Below are positions 19,119 to 30,634 of a stretch of DNA of 54,635 nucleotides, one piece after another; the first letter of the stretch is position 1, and every line of letters begins with the position of its first letter. The stretch is from Gammaproteobacteria bacterium 54_18_T64 (lineage in GTDB: Bacteria; Pseudomonadota; Gammaproteobacteria; Pseudomonadales; Porticoccaceae): NCBI GenBank assembly GCA_002162825.1, contig MAAU01000001.1:1-54635 (forward strand), given 5' to 3'. The notes beneath the pieces are model-generated. The model made no database searches and was not told the DNA's origin. It saw only the letters and a list, made by a program, of their open reading frames with translations. A program made the translations under genes and the position numbers.

Positions 19119-21461
19119 ATGAAGCTATCATCAGATTTACATGCCGCTATAAAAAAACCCGTCGTGCTCGCTGGCACCCTACTGATTATTATTTATACCG
19201 TCTATTTGAACCAGCTGCTGCATAGCAAGCTAGTCATAAACCCCTGGCACAAGGCTATCACCCTACAAGCCACATCACTCGCCAACACACAGGCAAAACA
19301 GATCGAAGGCTACTTCCAGGCAATGGATGAAAAGCTTGAGCGGATAGTCAATGATCGAACTTTAATTAATCTGCTGAAAGCAGAGGATGCTAAACAGATC
19401 AACGAGTTTAAAAACTTGCTTCACTACCAATTACCTGAAATGGCTGAAATCAAGCTGGTTTCCGTCAACAGCCCCTATTTCGCCGAGACCCAAAACTTTG
19501 TCGGCATCACTCTCGCCAAAAATTCCATGGCCGGTAAGCAACTCGAGCCGACCGCCGTCAAGCTCCATGACTGGCTAATCGTCAATGCCACACCTGTTGC
19601 CGATAGCGGAGAGGTTGTCGGCAGTTTAATCGCTCATTTATCCGTACAAAAGCTCCACTCCCTGCTCAGCGAACTGGATCCCACCCAGGGTAAAACCGAA
19701 CTACTCCAATACACACGAGGCTTTGCACCCCAGGTCATTGTTTCCAGCGGTGGCGCCACTACATCGTTCCAGGCAAACACCGCCATTAAAGATCGAGCCG
19801 ACTGGAAGCTGCGTTATACCGCCTCGGCGAAACTGGTGCGCTCTACCCCCAAGCCCTTTTTCTACTTCAGCATCTGCTTTATCGCCCTGCTCGTCATAGG
19901 CCTATTACTCCTCGTGTTGTTGGTGCGCTACCAATTGAGCCAACACAGGAAAGAGTACGACCTAAATGAGGGCGATCTGACACCGGCAGAGCTCAATCAG
20001 TTGATCAAAGAGAAACTTTTCCAGCACAAAACGGCGCCTTCCATCCCCACCCCCACAACACCAAAGACAGCAGCGAGTGAAGACCTGGATACCACTGCCG
20101 AAGTATTCAGGCAATACGACATTCGAGGCAAGGCCAACAGCCAAATCGACACCGATTTCGCTCTGCGCCTGGGGAAAGCCGTTGGCTCCGACATGATCAA
20201 CAGCGGTCAACAAAGTATACTGGTTGGCGCCGATGGCAGAACCTCCAGCCCCGCCTTTAAGGCGGCTCTCATTCAAGGAGCACTCTCCACCGGCTGTAAT
20301 GTGATCGATTTGGGGCTAGTGCCAACGCCACTTCTTAACTTTGCCCTGGCGACGATCGACGCTGTAGATTCAGGAGTGATGGTAACCGCCAGCCACAACC
20401 CGGCAGAAGATAACGGCTTCAAAATTTACTACAACCAGCAGGTGATCTCCGGTGCCGAGATCAACAGTTTGAAAATGGCGATGGAGGCTCGCATCTGGAA
20501 AAACGGCCAGGGCGAACTCAAACAGCTATCGATACACAATGAATATACCGAGACACTGGTCAATAATATTCAGCCCAGCTCAGAACAGTTGCGGGTGGTT
20601 ATCGACTGTGCCAATGGCGCTGCCGGACCCTTGGCGCCGGCACTGTTTGAAGCCCTGGGCTGCGAGGTCATCCCCCTCTACTGCGACGTCGATGGCACCT
20701 TTCCCAACCATTCACCAGACCCCTCCGTTACCGACAACCTGGTGGATCTCACTACCATCGTCAAGCACGAGGGCGCCGACCTGGGCCTCGCTTTTGATGG
20801 AGACGGTGATCGCCTCGTCGCCATTACGGCAGAGGGCAACATCGTCTGGGCAGACGAATTATTAATGATCTTTGCTCGCGATGTCATTGGCCGCCACCCG
20901 CAAAGCGACATTGTCTTTGACGTTAAGTCGACGCGCCGCCTAAGCCAACTGATCGGCAATTATGGCGGGCATCCCGTCATGTGGAAAACCGGGCACTCCA
21001 ATATACGCCGCAAAATTGCAGAAACACGAGCGCCTCTCGGTGGCGAGTTTAGCGGGCATATTTTCTTCAATGATCGCTGGTATGGTTTTGACGACGGTCT
21101 GTATGCCGCAGCGCGTTTAATTGAAATTATTGACCAGCGCGAACAGAGCCTCGACGCAATCATTGCCGGTTTTGAAAGCAGTATCGCCACACCCGAATTG
21201 CGTATAGCCGTTACCGAAAGCGAAAAATTTGCCCTCGTCGACAAACTCGCAGAAAGCGTTTTCCCCGAGGCAACGCGTATCACCATCGATGGGCTACGCC
21301 TGGAATACCCCGAGGGCTGGGCCTTAATTCGCGCTTCAAATACCTCTGCACATTTAACGCTGCGCTTTGAAGCCAACGACCAGCAGGTGCTATCCCGACT
21401 ACAGCACCTGTTAAAACAAAAATTGCAGCCCCTATTACCCGATACCAAGCTGCCCTTTTAA
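19119..21461 (+). CDS. algC: Phosphomannomutase/phosphoglucomutase with membrane-anchored N-terminal sensor-like region
   Basis: 780 residues from ATG 19119 (AAGG upstream); GTG at 19113 is an alternative. Residues 14-34 and 247-270 are membrane helices flanking an extracytoplasmic region of about 210 residues with a Cache-like look. A low-complexity linker (T/P/K-rich, 300-325) leads to the catalytic phosphohexomutase part, which starts near 328 (EVFRQYDIRG). It has TASHNP (catalytic S425), metal loop DGDGDR, sugar-binding GEFSGH and the phosphate-binding RASNTSAHLTLRFEA. Interconverts hexose 1- and 6-phosphates for LPS and exopolysaccharide. Lies 52 bases after coaBC and 47 before argB. Confidence 0.93.
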   Translation: MKLSSDLHAAIKKPVVLAGTLLIIIYTVYLNQLLHSKLVINPWHKAITLQATSLANTQAKQIEGYFQAMDEKLERIVNDRTLINLLKAEDAKQINEFKNLLHYQLPEMAEIKLVSVNSPYFAETQNFVGITLAKNSMAGKQLEPTAVKLHDWLIVNATPVADSGEVVGSLIAHLSVQKLHSLLSELDPTQGKTELLQYTRGFAPQVIVSSGGATTSFQANTAIKDRADWKLRYTASAKLVRSTPKPFFYFSICFIALLVIGLLLLVLLVRYQLSQHRKEYDLNEGDLTPAELNQLIKEKLFQHKTAPSIPTPTTPKTAASEDLDTTAEVFRQYDIRGKANSQIDTDFALRLGKAVGSDMINSGQQSILVGADGRTSSPAFKAALIQGALSTGCNVIDLGLVPTPLLNFALATIDAVDSGVMVTASHNPAEDNGFKIYYNQQVISGAEINSLKMAMEARIWKNGQGELKQLSIHNEYTETLVNNIQPSSEQLRVVIDCANGAAGPLAPALFEALGCEVIPLYCDVDGTFPNHSPDPSVTDNLVDLTTIVKHEGADLGLAFDGDGDRLVAITAEGNIVWADELLMIFARDVIGRHPQSDIVFDVKSTRRLSQLIGNYGGHPVMWKTGHSNIRRKIAETRAPLGGEFSGHIFFNDRWYGFDDGLYAAARLIEIIDQREQSLDAIIAGFESSIATPELRIAVTESEKFALVDKLAESVFPEATRITIDGLRLEYPEGWALIRASNTSAHLTLRFEANDQQVLSRLQHLLKQKLQPLLPDTKLPF

Positions 21462-21481
21462 CCAACCGCCCTCGTTACTAA

Positions 21482-22411
<930 letters not shown>

Positions 22412-22467
22412 TACCTCAAACCCTTTCCATCTGACTTTTCCACTTTTATTAGAGACCTTCCCTTTTC

Positions 22468-23082
22468 ATGACAGATTCTCCCTCTGCGGCTCAAGCCCGC
22501 CCCTCTCGCCGCGACACCATCCTCCAGGCACTGGCCGCGATGCTGGAAGAAGCCCCACACAAAAAAGTCACCACGGCGGCACTGGCGAAGAAAGTAGGGG
22601 TTTCCGAAGCCGCTCTGTACCGACACTTTCCCAGTAAGGCGAGAATTTACGAAGGTCTGATCGACTTTATTGAAGACACGCTATTTAGCCGCATTAACGC
22701 CATCAGCAAAGATGCTCCCGACACGCGAGAGCGCTGTCGAATGATCATCACCTTGGTGCTAAGTTTTTCAGAAAAAAACCCCGGCTTGTCCCGCATCCTC
22801 ACCGGCGATGCACTAACCGGCGAAACGGAACGCTTACACGCCAGAGTCAACCAGCTCTTCGCGCGCATAGAATCACAAATTAAACAAATTTTACGAGAGG
22901 GCGAGCTGCGGGAAAATTGCCGCACACACCTCGTTGCCACGGCCGCTGCCGAATTACTGCTCGTTATCGCGGAGGGGAAAATACGCCAATTTGTGCGCAG
23001 TAATTTTACTTGCCTGCCAACAACTCACTGGCAAGAACAATGGTCTTCTCTCGCCAAGGCCATCTATCGCGTTGAGAACTAA
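22468..23082 (+). CDS. slmA: Nucleoid occlusion factor SlmA (TetR family)
   Basis: 204 residues. N-terminal helix-turn-helix (VTTAALAKKVGVSEAALYRHFPSKA region, about 34-58) with SlmA-type sequence (RRDTILQALAAMLEE, FIEDTLFSRI). Binds DNA sites over most of the chromosome and blocks FtsZ ring assembly there. Position between argB and pyrE is conserved in Pseudomonas. Its stop overlaps by 4 bases the stop of the convergent DUF4124 gene. Confidence 0.92.
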   Translation: MTDSPSAAQARPSRRDTILQALAAMLEEAPHKKVTTAALAKKVGVSEAALYRHFPSKARIYEGLIDFIEDTLFSRINAISKDAPDTRERCRMIITLVLSFSEKNPGLSRILTGDALTGETERLHARVNQLFARIESQIKQILREGELRENCRTHLVATAAAELLLVIAEGKIRQFVRSNFTCLPTTHWQEQWSSLAKAIYRVEN

Positions 23083-23699
23083 TTTTCCTGCACGGCCTCA
23101 GTTTGAGATTTCAACTGACGAAATCGTTCTATATAGCCCAGATAGCGGTCTTCTGTCTTTTCGTATTCTTCGCTTTTGAGCAATAACAGGCTATTAGATT
23201 TTTTAACTTCGGCCTCGAGCTCCTGCAGTGTAGCTTTAACATTATCAGGTACTTGCCGACCGCCACGCTGATAGTTCGCCGCCCGCTGCTGCTCAAAGGC
23301 AATACGCCTTTTACTACCCTTGATATTGGTCGTTATCGCTTTTACTTCCCGGTCGAGCTGCTGTAGCTTGCGCGCCATAGCCGCTTGAATTTCTGTCACC
23401 GAGCTGTAGCTGACAAGAATAAAACGGTCTTCCTTTTCACGGGCAATCAAGGCCTTTTTACGCAGGGCCTTCTCAACCGCGTTCTGTGGAACCGAAGGCT
23501 CAACCGTGTCCAGTAACTGCCCTGTGTAACTAAGAATATCATAGCCCTGGACAACATAAGCCGGCGGGATTTTGTCATCGATAACGACAACGCCCTCGCC
23601 ATTAATATAGCGGTAAAGCCTTGGTTTACCGGCACCATAGCTGCTGCTGACCCAGACCAGCAGCAGTAAAAGCACAGAAAAATGTCGCAAACCTGCCAT
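23079..23699 (-). CDS. Secreted DUF4124-domain protein with coiled coil
   Basis: 206 residues from ATG at 23699, with AAGG upstream; the frame continues 32 codons into pyrE but the signal peptide (about 1-23, SVLLLLLVWVSSSYG) begins at this ATG. After it comes a short DUF4124-like unit (LYRYINGEGVVVIDDKIPP, about 29-47), then a charged helical region with likely coiled coils (about 105-200). Probably periplasmic; function unknown. Lies just after pyrE on the same strand, 26 bases from its stop. Confidence 0.75.
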   Translation of the reverse strand: MAGLRHFSVLLLLLVWVSSSYGAGKPRLYRYINGEGVVVIDDKIPPAYVVQGYDILSYTGQLLDTVEPSVPQNAVEKALRKKALIAREKEDRFILVSYSSVTEIQAAMARKLQQLDREVKAITTNIKGSKRRIAFEQQRAANYQRGGRQVPDNVKATLQELEAEVKKSNSLLLLKSEEYEKTEDRYLGYIERFRQLKSQTEAVQEN

Positions 23700-23724
23700 T
23701 AACCTTATCTCGAAGCCATTTTTA

Positions 23725-24366
23725 TTAGACACCGTATTTTTGTTGGTAAGTAGATACAGCTTCCAACGTCGCAGCACCTGCCGACTGTTCACCAACGTAA
23801 GTCATGATATGGGAAATATCTATGATGCTCTTCACAGTGAGGGCGTATTCCTGCGCCAGGGCCTGTATCGCTGACATGCCGCCCTCGCGCCGCTCCTTTC
23901 TATCCAGCCCAACCAAAACGCCGGATACCTTTGCTCCTGCAGTATCAATCAAGGTCAGAACTTCACGAATGGCTGTACCAGCAGTGATGACATCATCGAC
24001 GATCAACACCCGGCCCACCAGGGGGGCGCCCACCAAATTGCCACCCTCACCATGGACCTTCGCCTCTTTGCGATTGAAACAATAGGGCACATCACGACCG
24101 TAGAGCTCTGAAAGTGCGACAGCCGTCGTCGCAACCAGTGGAATACCCTTGTAGGCTGGGCCAAAAATAACATCGAACTCGACACCGCTCTCGGCAATTG
24201 CCTGGGCATAACAACGCCCCATTATCGCCAGGGCTCGACCGGTATTAAAATTGCCCGCATTAAAAAAATAGGGACTCACTCGCCCCGACTTTAATGTGTA
24301 CTCACCAAATTGTAATACCTGGTGCTCAAGCGCCAGGTCGATAAACTCTCGCTGATAACTTTTCAT
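23725..24366 (-). CDS. pyrE: Orotate phosphoribosyltransferase
   Basis: 213 residues. Makes orotidine 5'-phosphate from orotate and PRPP. PRPP-binding motif [14 protein letters not shown] and the flexible catalytic loop ([17 protein letters not shown]) are present. Divergent from crc, as in Pseudomonas; the 133-base gap holds both promoters. Confidence 0.97.
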   Translation of the reverse strand: MKSYQREFIDLALEHQVLQFGEYTLKSGRVSPYFFNAGNFNTGRALAIMGRCYAQAIAESGVEFDVIFGPAYKGIPLVATTAVALSELYGRDVPYCFNRKEAKVHGEGGNLVGAPLVGRVLIVDDVITAGTAIREVLTLIDTAGAKVSGVLVGLDRKERREGGMSAIQALAQEYALTVKSIIDISHIMTYVGEQSAGAATLEAVSTYQQKYGV

Positions 24367-24499
24367 CTATTCGATTCAATAATGTGCATAAGTGAGAACT
24401 CTGACTGAGTTCACGCGATAGTAAAGAATTTAAACTTAACATTTTCCCCTGTTTAGCCGCTTAAGGTATCATACATCGCTACAAATAGAAGGCAGGAAT

Positions 24500-25276
24500 A
24501 TGCGTTTAATAAGTGCTTGCGTTGACGGCATTCATCAGGCTTGCGAACGAGGTTTATTCGCTTGGCTAAAAGAGCAAGATGCAGAAATCATCTGCCTGCA
24601 GGATCTGCGCGCTCAAGCCCCAGAGCTTGAAGATAACCCCGCATTTCAGCTAGACGGCTATTTCAGTTACTTTTTTGATTCGCCCAGCCCAAAGACCAAT
24701 GGCGTTGCCATCTACACCCGCAAGGCTCCCAAGGCCATCATGTTCGGCTTCGGCCTCACCTCTGGGGAAGATATGGATGGACGCTATCTACAGGCCGATT
24801 TCGACCACACCAGTATCGCCTGTCTGTTAGCCCCCACAGGCGCAGGTGATAGCGCCGCGCGAGAAATTAAAAGCCGTTTTTTTACCGGGCTACAAAACCA
24901 ACTTTTAAAAATTACACGCAAGCGTAGAAATTATATTTTCTGTGGTAACTGGCACATCGCCCACCAGGCTATCGACGTGGAAAACGCCGACAGCCACAGC
25001 CAGGAGCCGGGGTTCTTAGCCGAAGAGCGCCAATGGTTCGACCAGCTCTACAACGATATCGGCTACGCCGACGCCTTTCGCATCTCCAACACCGACAACG
25101 ATGAATTCAGCTGGTGGCCCTCGGGTGAGATGGGCGACGGCGACGCATGGCGCACCGACACCCAGATTATTTCCAAAGCTTTAGTCAACCAGGTCGAGTA
25201 CGCCGTACTCTATAAAGCCAAGGTATTTTCCAGCCACACCCCGGTGATTATCGACTACGACCTACACGAGCTGTAA
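24500..25276 (+). CDS. crc: Crc-like catabolite repression control protein (degenerate exonuclease III fold)
   Basis: 258 residues, aligned end to end by eye with Pseudomonas Crc (MRLISACVDGI, CLQD, GRYLQADFD, SWWP). The EEP nuclease fold is kept but catalytic positions are altered relative to exonuclease III: Asn7 is Cys, the catalytic Glu is D35, the GDMN motif reads GNWH (149-152), D220 and H246 remain but the Asp before the His is Ser. Pseudomonas Crc lacks nuclease activity and acts with Hfq to block translation of A-rich target mRNAs. The place next to pyrE supports orthology. Two more active-site positions are lost here than in P. aeruginosa Crc (V-D in place of N-V-N near the start). 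Confidence 0.87.
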   Translation: MRLISACVDGIHQACERGLFAWLKEQDAEIICLQDLRAQAPELEDNPAFQLDGYFSYFFDSPSPKTNGVAIYTRKAPKAIMFGFGLTSGEDMDGRYLQADFDHTSIACLLAPTGAGDSAAREIKSRFFTGLQNQLLKITRKRRNYIFCGNWHIAHQAIDVENADSHSQEPGFLAEERQWFDQLYNDIGYADAFRISNTDNDEFSWWPSGEMGDGDAWRTDTQIISKALVNQVEYAVLYKAKVFSSHTPVIIDYDLHEL

Positions 25277-25306
25277 CGACGAGCTCGACAACTTTGCGCA
25301 GGCTAT

Positions 25307-26029
25307 TTAATTCTGCGCCAGCGCCATGCGCTGAACCTTAACCAGATCGGCAATGCCACGCTTGGCCAGCTCGAGCATGGCATTGAACTCCTCCTGAGAA
25401 AAGGGTGCAGCCTCTGCCGTGCCCTGCACCTCGATAAAGCCACCCTCGCTATTCATCACCACATTCATATCGGTTTCAGCCTGGGAGTCCTCCGCGTAAT
25501 CGAGATCGAGTACCGGCGTGCCCTTGTAGATACCGACAGAAACCGAGGCGACAAAACTTTGCAGCGGACTTTTGCTAATGCGCTTTTTACTCAACAAATA
25601 CTCAACGGCATCGGCCAGGGCCACATAGGCGCCCGTTATCGCCGCCGTGCGTGTGCCGCCATCGGCCTGAATAACATCGCAATCAATGTTAATGGTATTT
25701 TCACCGAGCACACTCATATCCACCGCAGCGCGTAGCGAGCGACCAATCAGACGCTGAATTTCCTGCGTGCGACCACTCTGTTTACCACGCGCCGCCTCCC
25801 TGTCCATGCGCGAATTCGTCGAGCGCGGTAACATACCGTATTCGGCCGTCACCCAACCCTGCCCCTTACCACGTAGAAAACGGGGCACCCCGGGGGTCAC
25901 ACTGGCGGTACAAATTACCTTGGTATCGCCAAACGCCACCAGCACCGAGCCCTCGGCATGACGGGTAAAATTGCGGGTGATTTTGACACTACGAAGTTGT
26001 TCGGGACGGCGTCCACTGGGGCGCGACAT
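25307..26029 (-). CDS. rph: Ribonuclease PH
   Basis: 240 residues from ATG 26029 ([15 protein letters not shown]), AAGGAA upstream; the frame runs 52 codons further but this region is the spacer to yicC. Phosphate-dependent 3' trimming of tRNA precursors. Conserved blocks [37 protein letters not shown] and [18 protein letters not shown]. Divergent from yicC. Confidence 0.97.
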   Translation of the reverse strand: MSRPSGRRPEQLRSVKITRNFTRHAEGSVLVAFGDTKVICTASVTPGVPRFLRGKGQGWVTAEYGMLPRSTNSRMDREAARGKQSGRTQEIQRLIGRSLRAAVDMSVLGENTINIDCDVIQADGGTRTAAITGAYVALADAVEYLLSKKRISKSPLQSFVASVSVGIYKGTPVLDLDYAEDSQAETDMNVVMNSEGGFIEVQGTAEAAPFSQEEFNAMLELAKRGIADLVKVQRMALAQN

Positions 26030-26187
26030 AAGATATTCCTTGTTGAGATTAGACGTTAAAACGAGATTGAGCGAGCAGGCCATACTCGCCGCGCTCAAGA
26101 GCCACCATTGTAACGAAATTAGTCCCTTGAGTTGCCCCCGGTGTTTGCTAACATAGGCGCTGATCGCAATATCGAGCCCGAGCAAAA

Positions 26188-27051
26188 ATGCCTAGAAGTA
26201 TGACCGCCTTTGCCAGCGCCAGTGCCAAATACCCCTGGGGCACACTGACCTGGGAACTGCGCTCAATCAATCAGCGCTTTCTCGAAGCTACCTTCCGACT
26301 GCCCGAAACCCTGCGCCACCTCGAAATTGATTATCGAGAAAAGCTACGCCGGCTCATCCAGCGCGGCAAGGTCGACGGCAGCCTGCGCATCGAATTCGCC
26401 CAGGGCCACAACAGCGCCATCAACCTCGAGAACGCCCGCCAATACCTCGCCGCCTGCCAGGAAATTCAGCAATTAATGCCAGGCTCAACCGCTCCTCTAT
26501 CGCCGAGCGATGTACTGAGGGTGCCCGGTATCATGCGGGAGGACAGTATCGACTCTGAGGCCCTGCAAGCGGCAACACTGGAAGTTTACGACAGCGCCCT
26601 ACAAAAGCTTATTGAGGCTCGCAGCCGTGAGGGCGAGCGCCTGGCAGCTTTTATTACCGAACGACTGGAAAAAATCAATCTCGAGGTCGCCAATATCCGC
26701 GCAGTGCTGCCGCAAATCATGGCACAACAACAGCAAAAACTGCGTGATAAACTGGCGCAGATCAGCGCCCAGCTAGATCAGGGAAGACTGGAGCAGGAAT
26801 TACTCTACCTGGCCAACAAGGGGGATGCCGACGAAGAACTCGATAGACTTGAGACCCATCTCAAGGAGTTTTATCGCGCTCTCAACAGCACAGCACCGGT
26901 CGGCAGGCGACTCGATTTTCTACTGCAGGAATTCAACCGCGAGGCCAATACCCTGTCATCCAAGTCCCAGGCCGCGACTACCACCCATTCCGCGGTCGAG
27001 CTAAAAGTACTGATAGAACAAATTCGCGAACAAGTTCAAAACCTCGAATAG
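26188..27051 (+). CDS. yicC: YicC family endoribonuclease-like protein
   Basis: 287 residues, beginning [11 protein letters not shown] with the family RSINQRFLE block near 26-34 and the C-terminal DUF1732 segment ([22 protein letters not shown]). YicC proteins degrade or process selected RNAs. First gene of yicC-gmk-rpoZ-spoT-ridA. Confidence 0.93.
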   Translation: MPRSMTAFASASAKYPWGTLTWELRSINQRFLEATFRLPETLRHLEIDYREKLRRLIQRGKVDGSLRIEFAQGHNSAINLENARQYLAACQEIQQLMPGSTAPLSPSDVLRVPGIMREDSIDSEALQAATLEVYDSALQKLIEARSREGERLAAFITERLEKINLEVANIRAVLPQIMAQQQQKLRDKLAQISAQLDQGRLEQELLYLANKGDADEELDRLETHLKEFYRALNSTAPVGRRLDFLLQEFNREANTLSSKSQAATTTHSAVELKVLIEQIREQVQNLE

Positions 27052-27687
<636 letters not shown>

Positions 27688-27757
27688 AATCTTATTGTTC
27701 ACTATAATTGTCGGTCGAGTAGAAATTTAATCGCGTTATACACAAGGTAAAGTTTTA

Positions 27758-28048
27758 ATGGCTAGAATCACCGTTGAAGATTGTCTCGATCATGTTAAAA
27801 ACCGTTTTGAGCTAGTTCTCGTCGGCTCCAAGCGCGCCCGTCAATTAGCCGTTGGCGGAAAAGAGGCCATGGTGCCCTGGGAAAACGACAAGCCCACCAT
27901 CGTCGCTCTGCGTGAAATCGAAGAAGGCCTCATTGATGCCAGTATTCTTGAAGAAAAAGAAGAGAGCCACGAACTGCTCTCCCTGGATATGCTGACCGCC
28001 AACCTCAACGCCGAAGAAAACCCTGCCCCACCCCTCGTCGAAGAGTAA
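27758..28048 (+). CDS. rpoZ: RNA polymerase omega subunit
   Basis: 96 residues, [22 protein letters not shown]... with the RARQL and [10 protein letters not shown] blocks typical of omega. Helps assemble beta' and, with DksA, forms one ppGpp site; its gene stands directly before spoT. Confidence 0.97.
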   Translation: MARITVEDCLDHVKNRFELVLVGSKRARQLAVGGKEAMVPWENDKPTIVALREIEEGLIDASILEEKEESHELLSLDMLTANLNAEENPAPPLVEE

Positions 28049-28070
28049 GTCATCTATTAGGAGGAAAGAC

Positions 28071-30182
28071 TTGCAAGCGCTCGAACTTCTCAACGACAAG
28101 CTCACCTCCTACCTCGAACCCCCTGAAGTCAAAAAAGTTCTGCGCGCCCACAAATTCGCGGAGCGCAGTCACGACGGCCAGTTTCGACAAAGCGGCGACC
28201 CCTATATCGTCCACCCCATCGCCGTCGCCTCCATCCTCGCCGACATGCACATGGACCACGAAAGCCTAATGGCCGCCTTGCTCCACGATGTTATCGAGGA
28301 CACCGGCGCCACCAAAACCCAGCTCAGCTGGCGCTTTGGTAAAACGGTATCGGAGCTGGTGGATGGTGTCAGCAAGCTCAGCGAAATCGAATTTGCCTCC
28401 AAGGCCGAGCAGCAGGCCGAAAACTTTCAAAAAATGGCCCTGGCCATGGCCCGCGATATTCGCGTCATCCTGGTCAAGCTAGCCGACCGCCTACACAATA
28501 TGCGCACCCTCGGCGTACTGAAACCCGAAAAGCGCCGGCGCATCGCCCGTGAAACCCTGGAAATTTACGCCCCCCTCGCCCAGCGGCTGGGCATGAACGA
28601 CATCCGCATCGAATTTGAAGACCTCGGCTTTGCCGCACTCTACCCCCTGCGCTACGGCTGCATTACCCGGGCCTTGAGCAAAACCCGCGGTCACCGCAAC
28701 GAGCTGGTCGCCGACATCAAACAGGCGATAGAGCGACAACTCGGCCTCGACAAAATCGAGGCCACGGTCGCAGGCCGCGAGAAACATCTCTGGAGCATCT
28801 ACCAGAAGATGAAGACCAAGCATCGCTCCTTTAAAAACATTACCGATGTGTTCGCCTTTCGCGTGGTCGTCGAGAATGTCGATAACTGCTATCGCAGCCT
28901 CGGGGTCTTACACAACTTTTACAAACCGGTTCCCGGCGAGTTTAAAGATTACATCGCCATTCCCAAATCCAACGGCTATCAATCCCTACATACCGTGTTG
29001 GTAGGCCTCGACGGGGTGCCCATTGAAGTGCAAATCCGCACCCGAGAAATGGATGACCTGGGCAATTTCGGCATCGCCTCCCACTGGCTGTATAAAACGG
29101 GTATCGAAAGTGCACAGGGCAATGATCGCCGCGCCAATCGTTGGCTCAAGGGCCTGCTTGAAATACAGCAACAGGCCGGCAACTCCCTCGAGTTTATCGA
29201 GCATGTGAAAACCGATTTATTCCCCGACGAGGTCTATGTCTTTTCGCCCCAGGGAGAAATTATCGAGCTGCCCACCGGTGCCACCGCCGTCGATTTCGCC
29301 TACGCCGTGCACACGCAAATTGGCAACACCTGTGTCGCTTGTGAAATTAACGGCCAGCTCAGCTCTCTGTCGGATGTCCTGCAAAGCGGTCAGCGCGTGC
29401 GCGTTATCACCGCACCCGGCGCCCAGCCCAACCCCTCGTGGCTAAACTTCGTCTTCACCGGCAAGGCCCGCAGCGCTATTCGCCATTTTTTGAAAACCCA
29501 GCAGCACGACGAATCGGTCGACCTCGGTAAGCGCCTGCTCGACCGCGCACTGAACAGCTTTGGCTCTACGTATCGAGAGATTAAAAAATCACAAATCAAA
29601 TATCTGCTCAAGGAAACCGGAGCCGCAACCTTTGAATCCGTGCTGCAGCAAATCGGCCTCGGCAACCGCGTCGCCTATGCCGTTGCCAATGTACTGGTAC
29701 CGGAAAACAAGCGTCAAGCCCCATCACCGAAACTCGACTCACCCATTTTAGTCGACGATGCCGACGGTCTGATCACCAGCTATGCGCGCTGTTGCCACCC
29801 CATACCCGGCGACCTGGTTCTCGGCCATATCAGCCCCGGCCGCGGCCTGGTGGTACACCGCGACTCCTGTAAAAATCTCAGCGATGTCCGCTCCAATGCA
29901 GAGAAGTGTATGCCCCTCAGCTGGTCACCCTCTGTCAAAGGCGAGTTCCCCGTCGAGCTTAAACTCGAGGTCTACTCGGACCGGGGCATAGTCGCCACCC
30001 TCGCGGCGCGTATCACCGAACAAGATGCCAACATCGACCAAATTAATATTAAGGAACACGACACCCACTCCAGCAATATTAATTTGATTATCAGCGTCAA
30101 AGACCGTATCCACCTGGCCAACATCATGCGTAGAATTCGCGGCCTGAAATCCGTACAGGCGGTGTATCGCATAAAAAATTAA
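28071..30182 (+). CDS. spoT: Bifunctional (p)ppGpp synthetase/hydrolase
   Basis: 703 residues from TTG at 28071 behind AGGAGG. Domains in order: HD hydrolase (about 20-170: AHKFAERSHDGQFR, ALLHDVIEDT), synthetase (about 225-350: VFAFRVVVENVDNCYRSLG, GEFKDYIAIPKSNGYQSLHT, EVQIRT), TGS (about 380-445), and C-terminal regulatory part with a Cys/His-bearing segment (SYARCCHPIPGD) and ACT. The metal-binding HD pair is intact, so hydrolysis is expected. The usual AE-GIAAHW segment reads NFGIASHW. Coupled with rpoZ, 22 bases apart. Confidence 0.96.
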   Translation: MQALELLNDKLTSYLEPPEVKKVLRAHKFAERSHDGQFRQSGDPYIVHPIAVASILADMHMDHESLMAALLHDVIEDTGATKTQLSWRFGKTVSELVDGVSKLSEIEFASKAEQQAENFQKMALAMARDIRVILVKLADRLHNMRTLGVLKPEKRRRIARETLEIYAPLAQRLGMNDIRIEFEDLGFAALYPLRYGCITRALSKTRGHRNELVADIKQAIERQLGLDKIEATVAGREKHLWSIYQKMKTKHRSFKNITDVFAFRVVVENVDNCYRSLGVLHNFYKPVPGEFKDYIAIPKSNGYQSLHTVLVGLDGVPIEVQIRTREMDDLGNFGIASHWLYKTGIESAQGNDRRANRWLKGLLEIQQQAGNSLEFIEHVKTDLFPDEVYVFSPQGEIIELPTGATAVDFAYAVHTQIGNTCVACEINGQLSSLSDVLQSGQRVRVITAPGAQPNPSWLNFVFTGKARSAIRHFLKTQQHDESVDLGKRLLDRALNSFGSTYREIKKSQIKYLLKETGAATFESVLQQIGLGNRVAYAVANVLVPENKRQAPSPKLDSPILVDDADGLITSYARCCHPIPGDLVLGHISPGRGLVVHRDSCKNLSDVRSNAEKCMPLSWSPSVKGEFPVELKLEVYSDRGIVATLAARITEQDANIDQINIKEHDTHSSNINLIISVKDRIHLANIMRRIRGLKSVQAVYRIKN

Positions 30183-30219
30183 GCTTTAACGACACAAAGC
30201 ACAAAGAGAGACCAAGCCC

Positions 30220-30603
30220 ATGCCCAATAGAGCCGTGATACACACCGAGCATGCCCCGGAGGCGATTGGCACCTATTCTCAGGCCATTAAGGTCGAAAAT
30301 ACTGTCTACCTCTCCGGGCAAATCCCCCTCCTGCCGTCAACCATGACGATGATATCCGATGATATCGGCGAGCAAATTCAACAGGTATTTGACAATCTAA
30401 ATGCCGTTTGTGAGGCCGCTGGCGGCTCTCTGGCCAGTATTGTTAAGTTGAATATTTACCTCACCGACCTGGTTCATTTTTCCCGCGTGAATGAAATAAT
30501 GGCTGAAGTCTTCAGCGAACCCTATCCGGCCCGAGCAGCCATTGGCGTCAAATCTCTGCCCCGTGATGCCCAGGTAGAAATGGATGCCATTATGGTGCTG
30601 TGA
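30220..30603 (+). CDS. ridA: RidA family imine/enamine deaminase
   Basis: 127 residues. The family hydrolyses reactive 2-aminoacrylate and related imines. Typical blocks [23 protein letters not shown] and [18 protein letters not shown] with the conserved Arg. The spoT-ridA order is conserved. No terminator is seen before the convergent DUF1643 gene. Confidence 0.95.
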   Translation: MPNRAVIHTEHAPEAIGTYSQAIKVENTVYLSGQIPLLPSTMTMISDDIGEQIQQVFDNLNAVCEAAGGSLASIVKLNIYLTDLVHFSRVNEIMAEVFSEPYPARAAIGVKSLPRDAQVEMDAIMVL

Positions 30604-30634
30604 GACTTTCACCCAACACAGCCCAGTCTCACAC

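Noticed and set aside
24500-25276. Exonuclease III (xthA)
   Set aside because: Fold matches, but several catalytic residues are replaced and the sequence and pyrE neighbourhood fit Crc.
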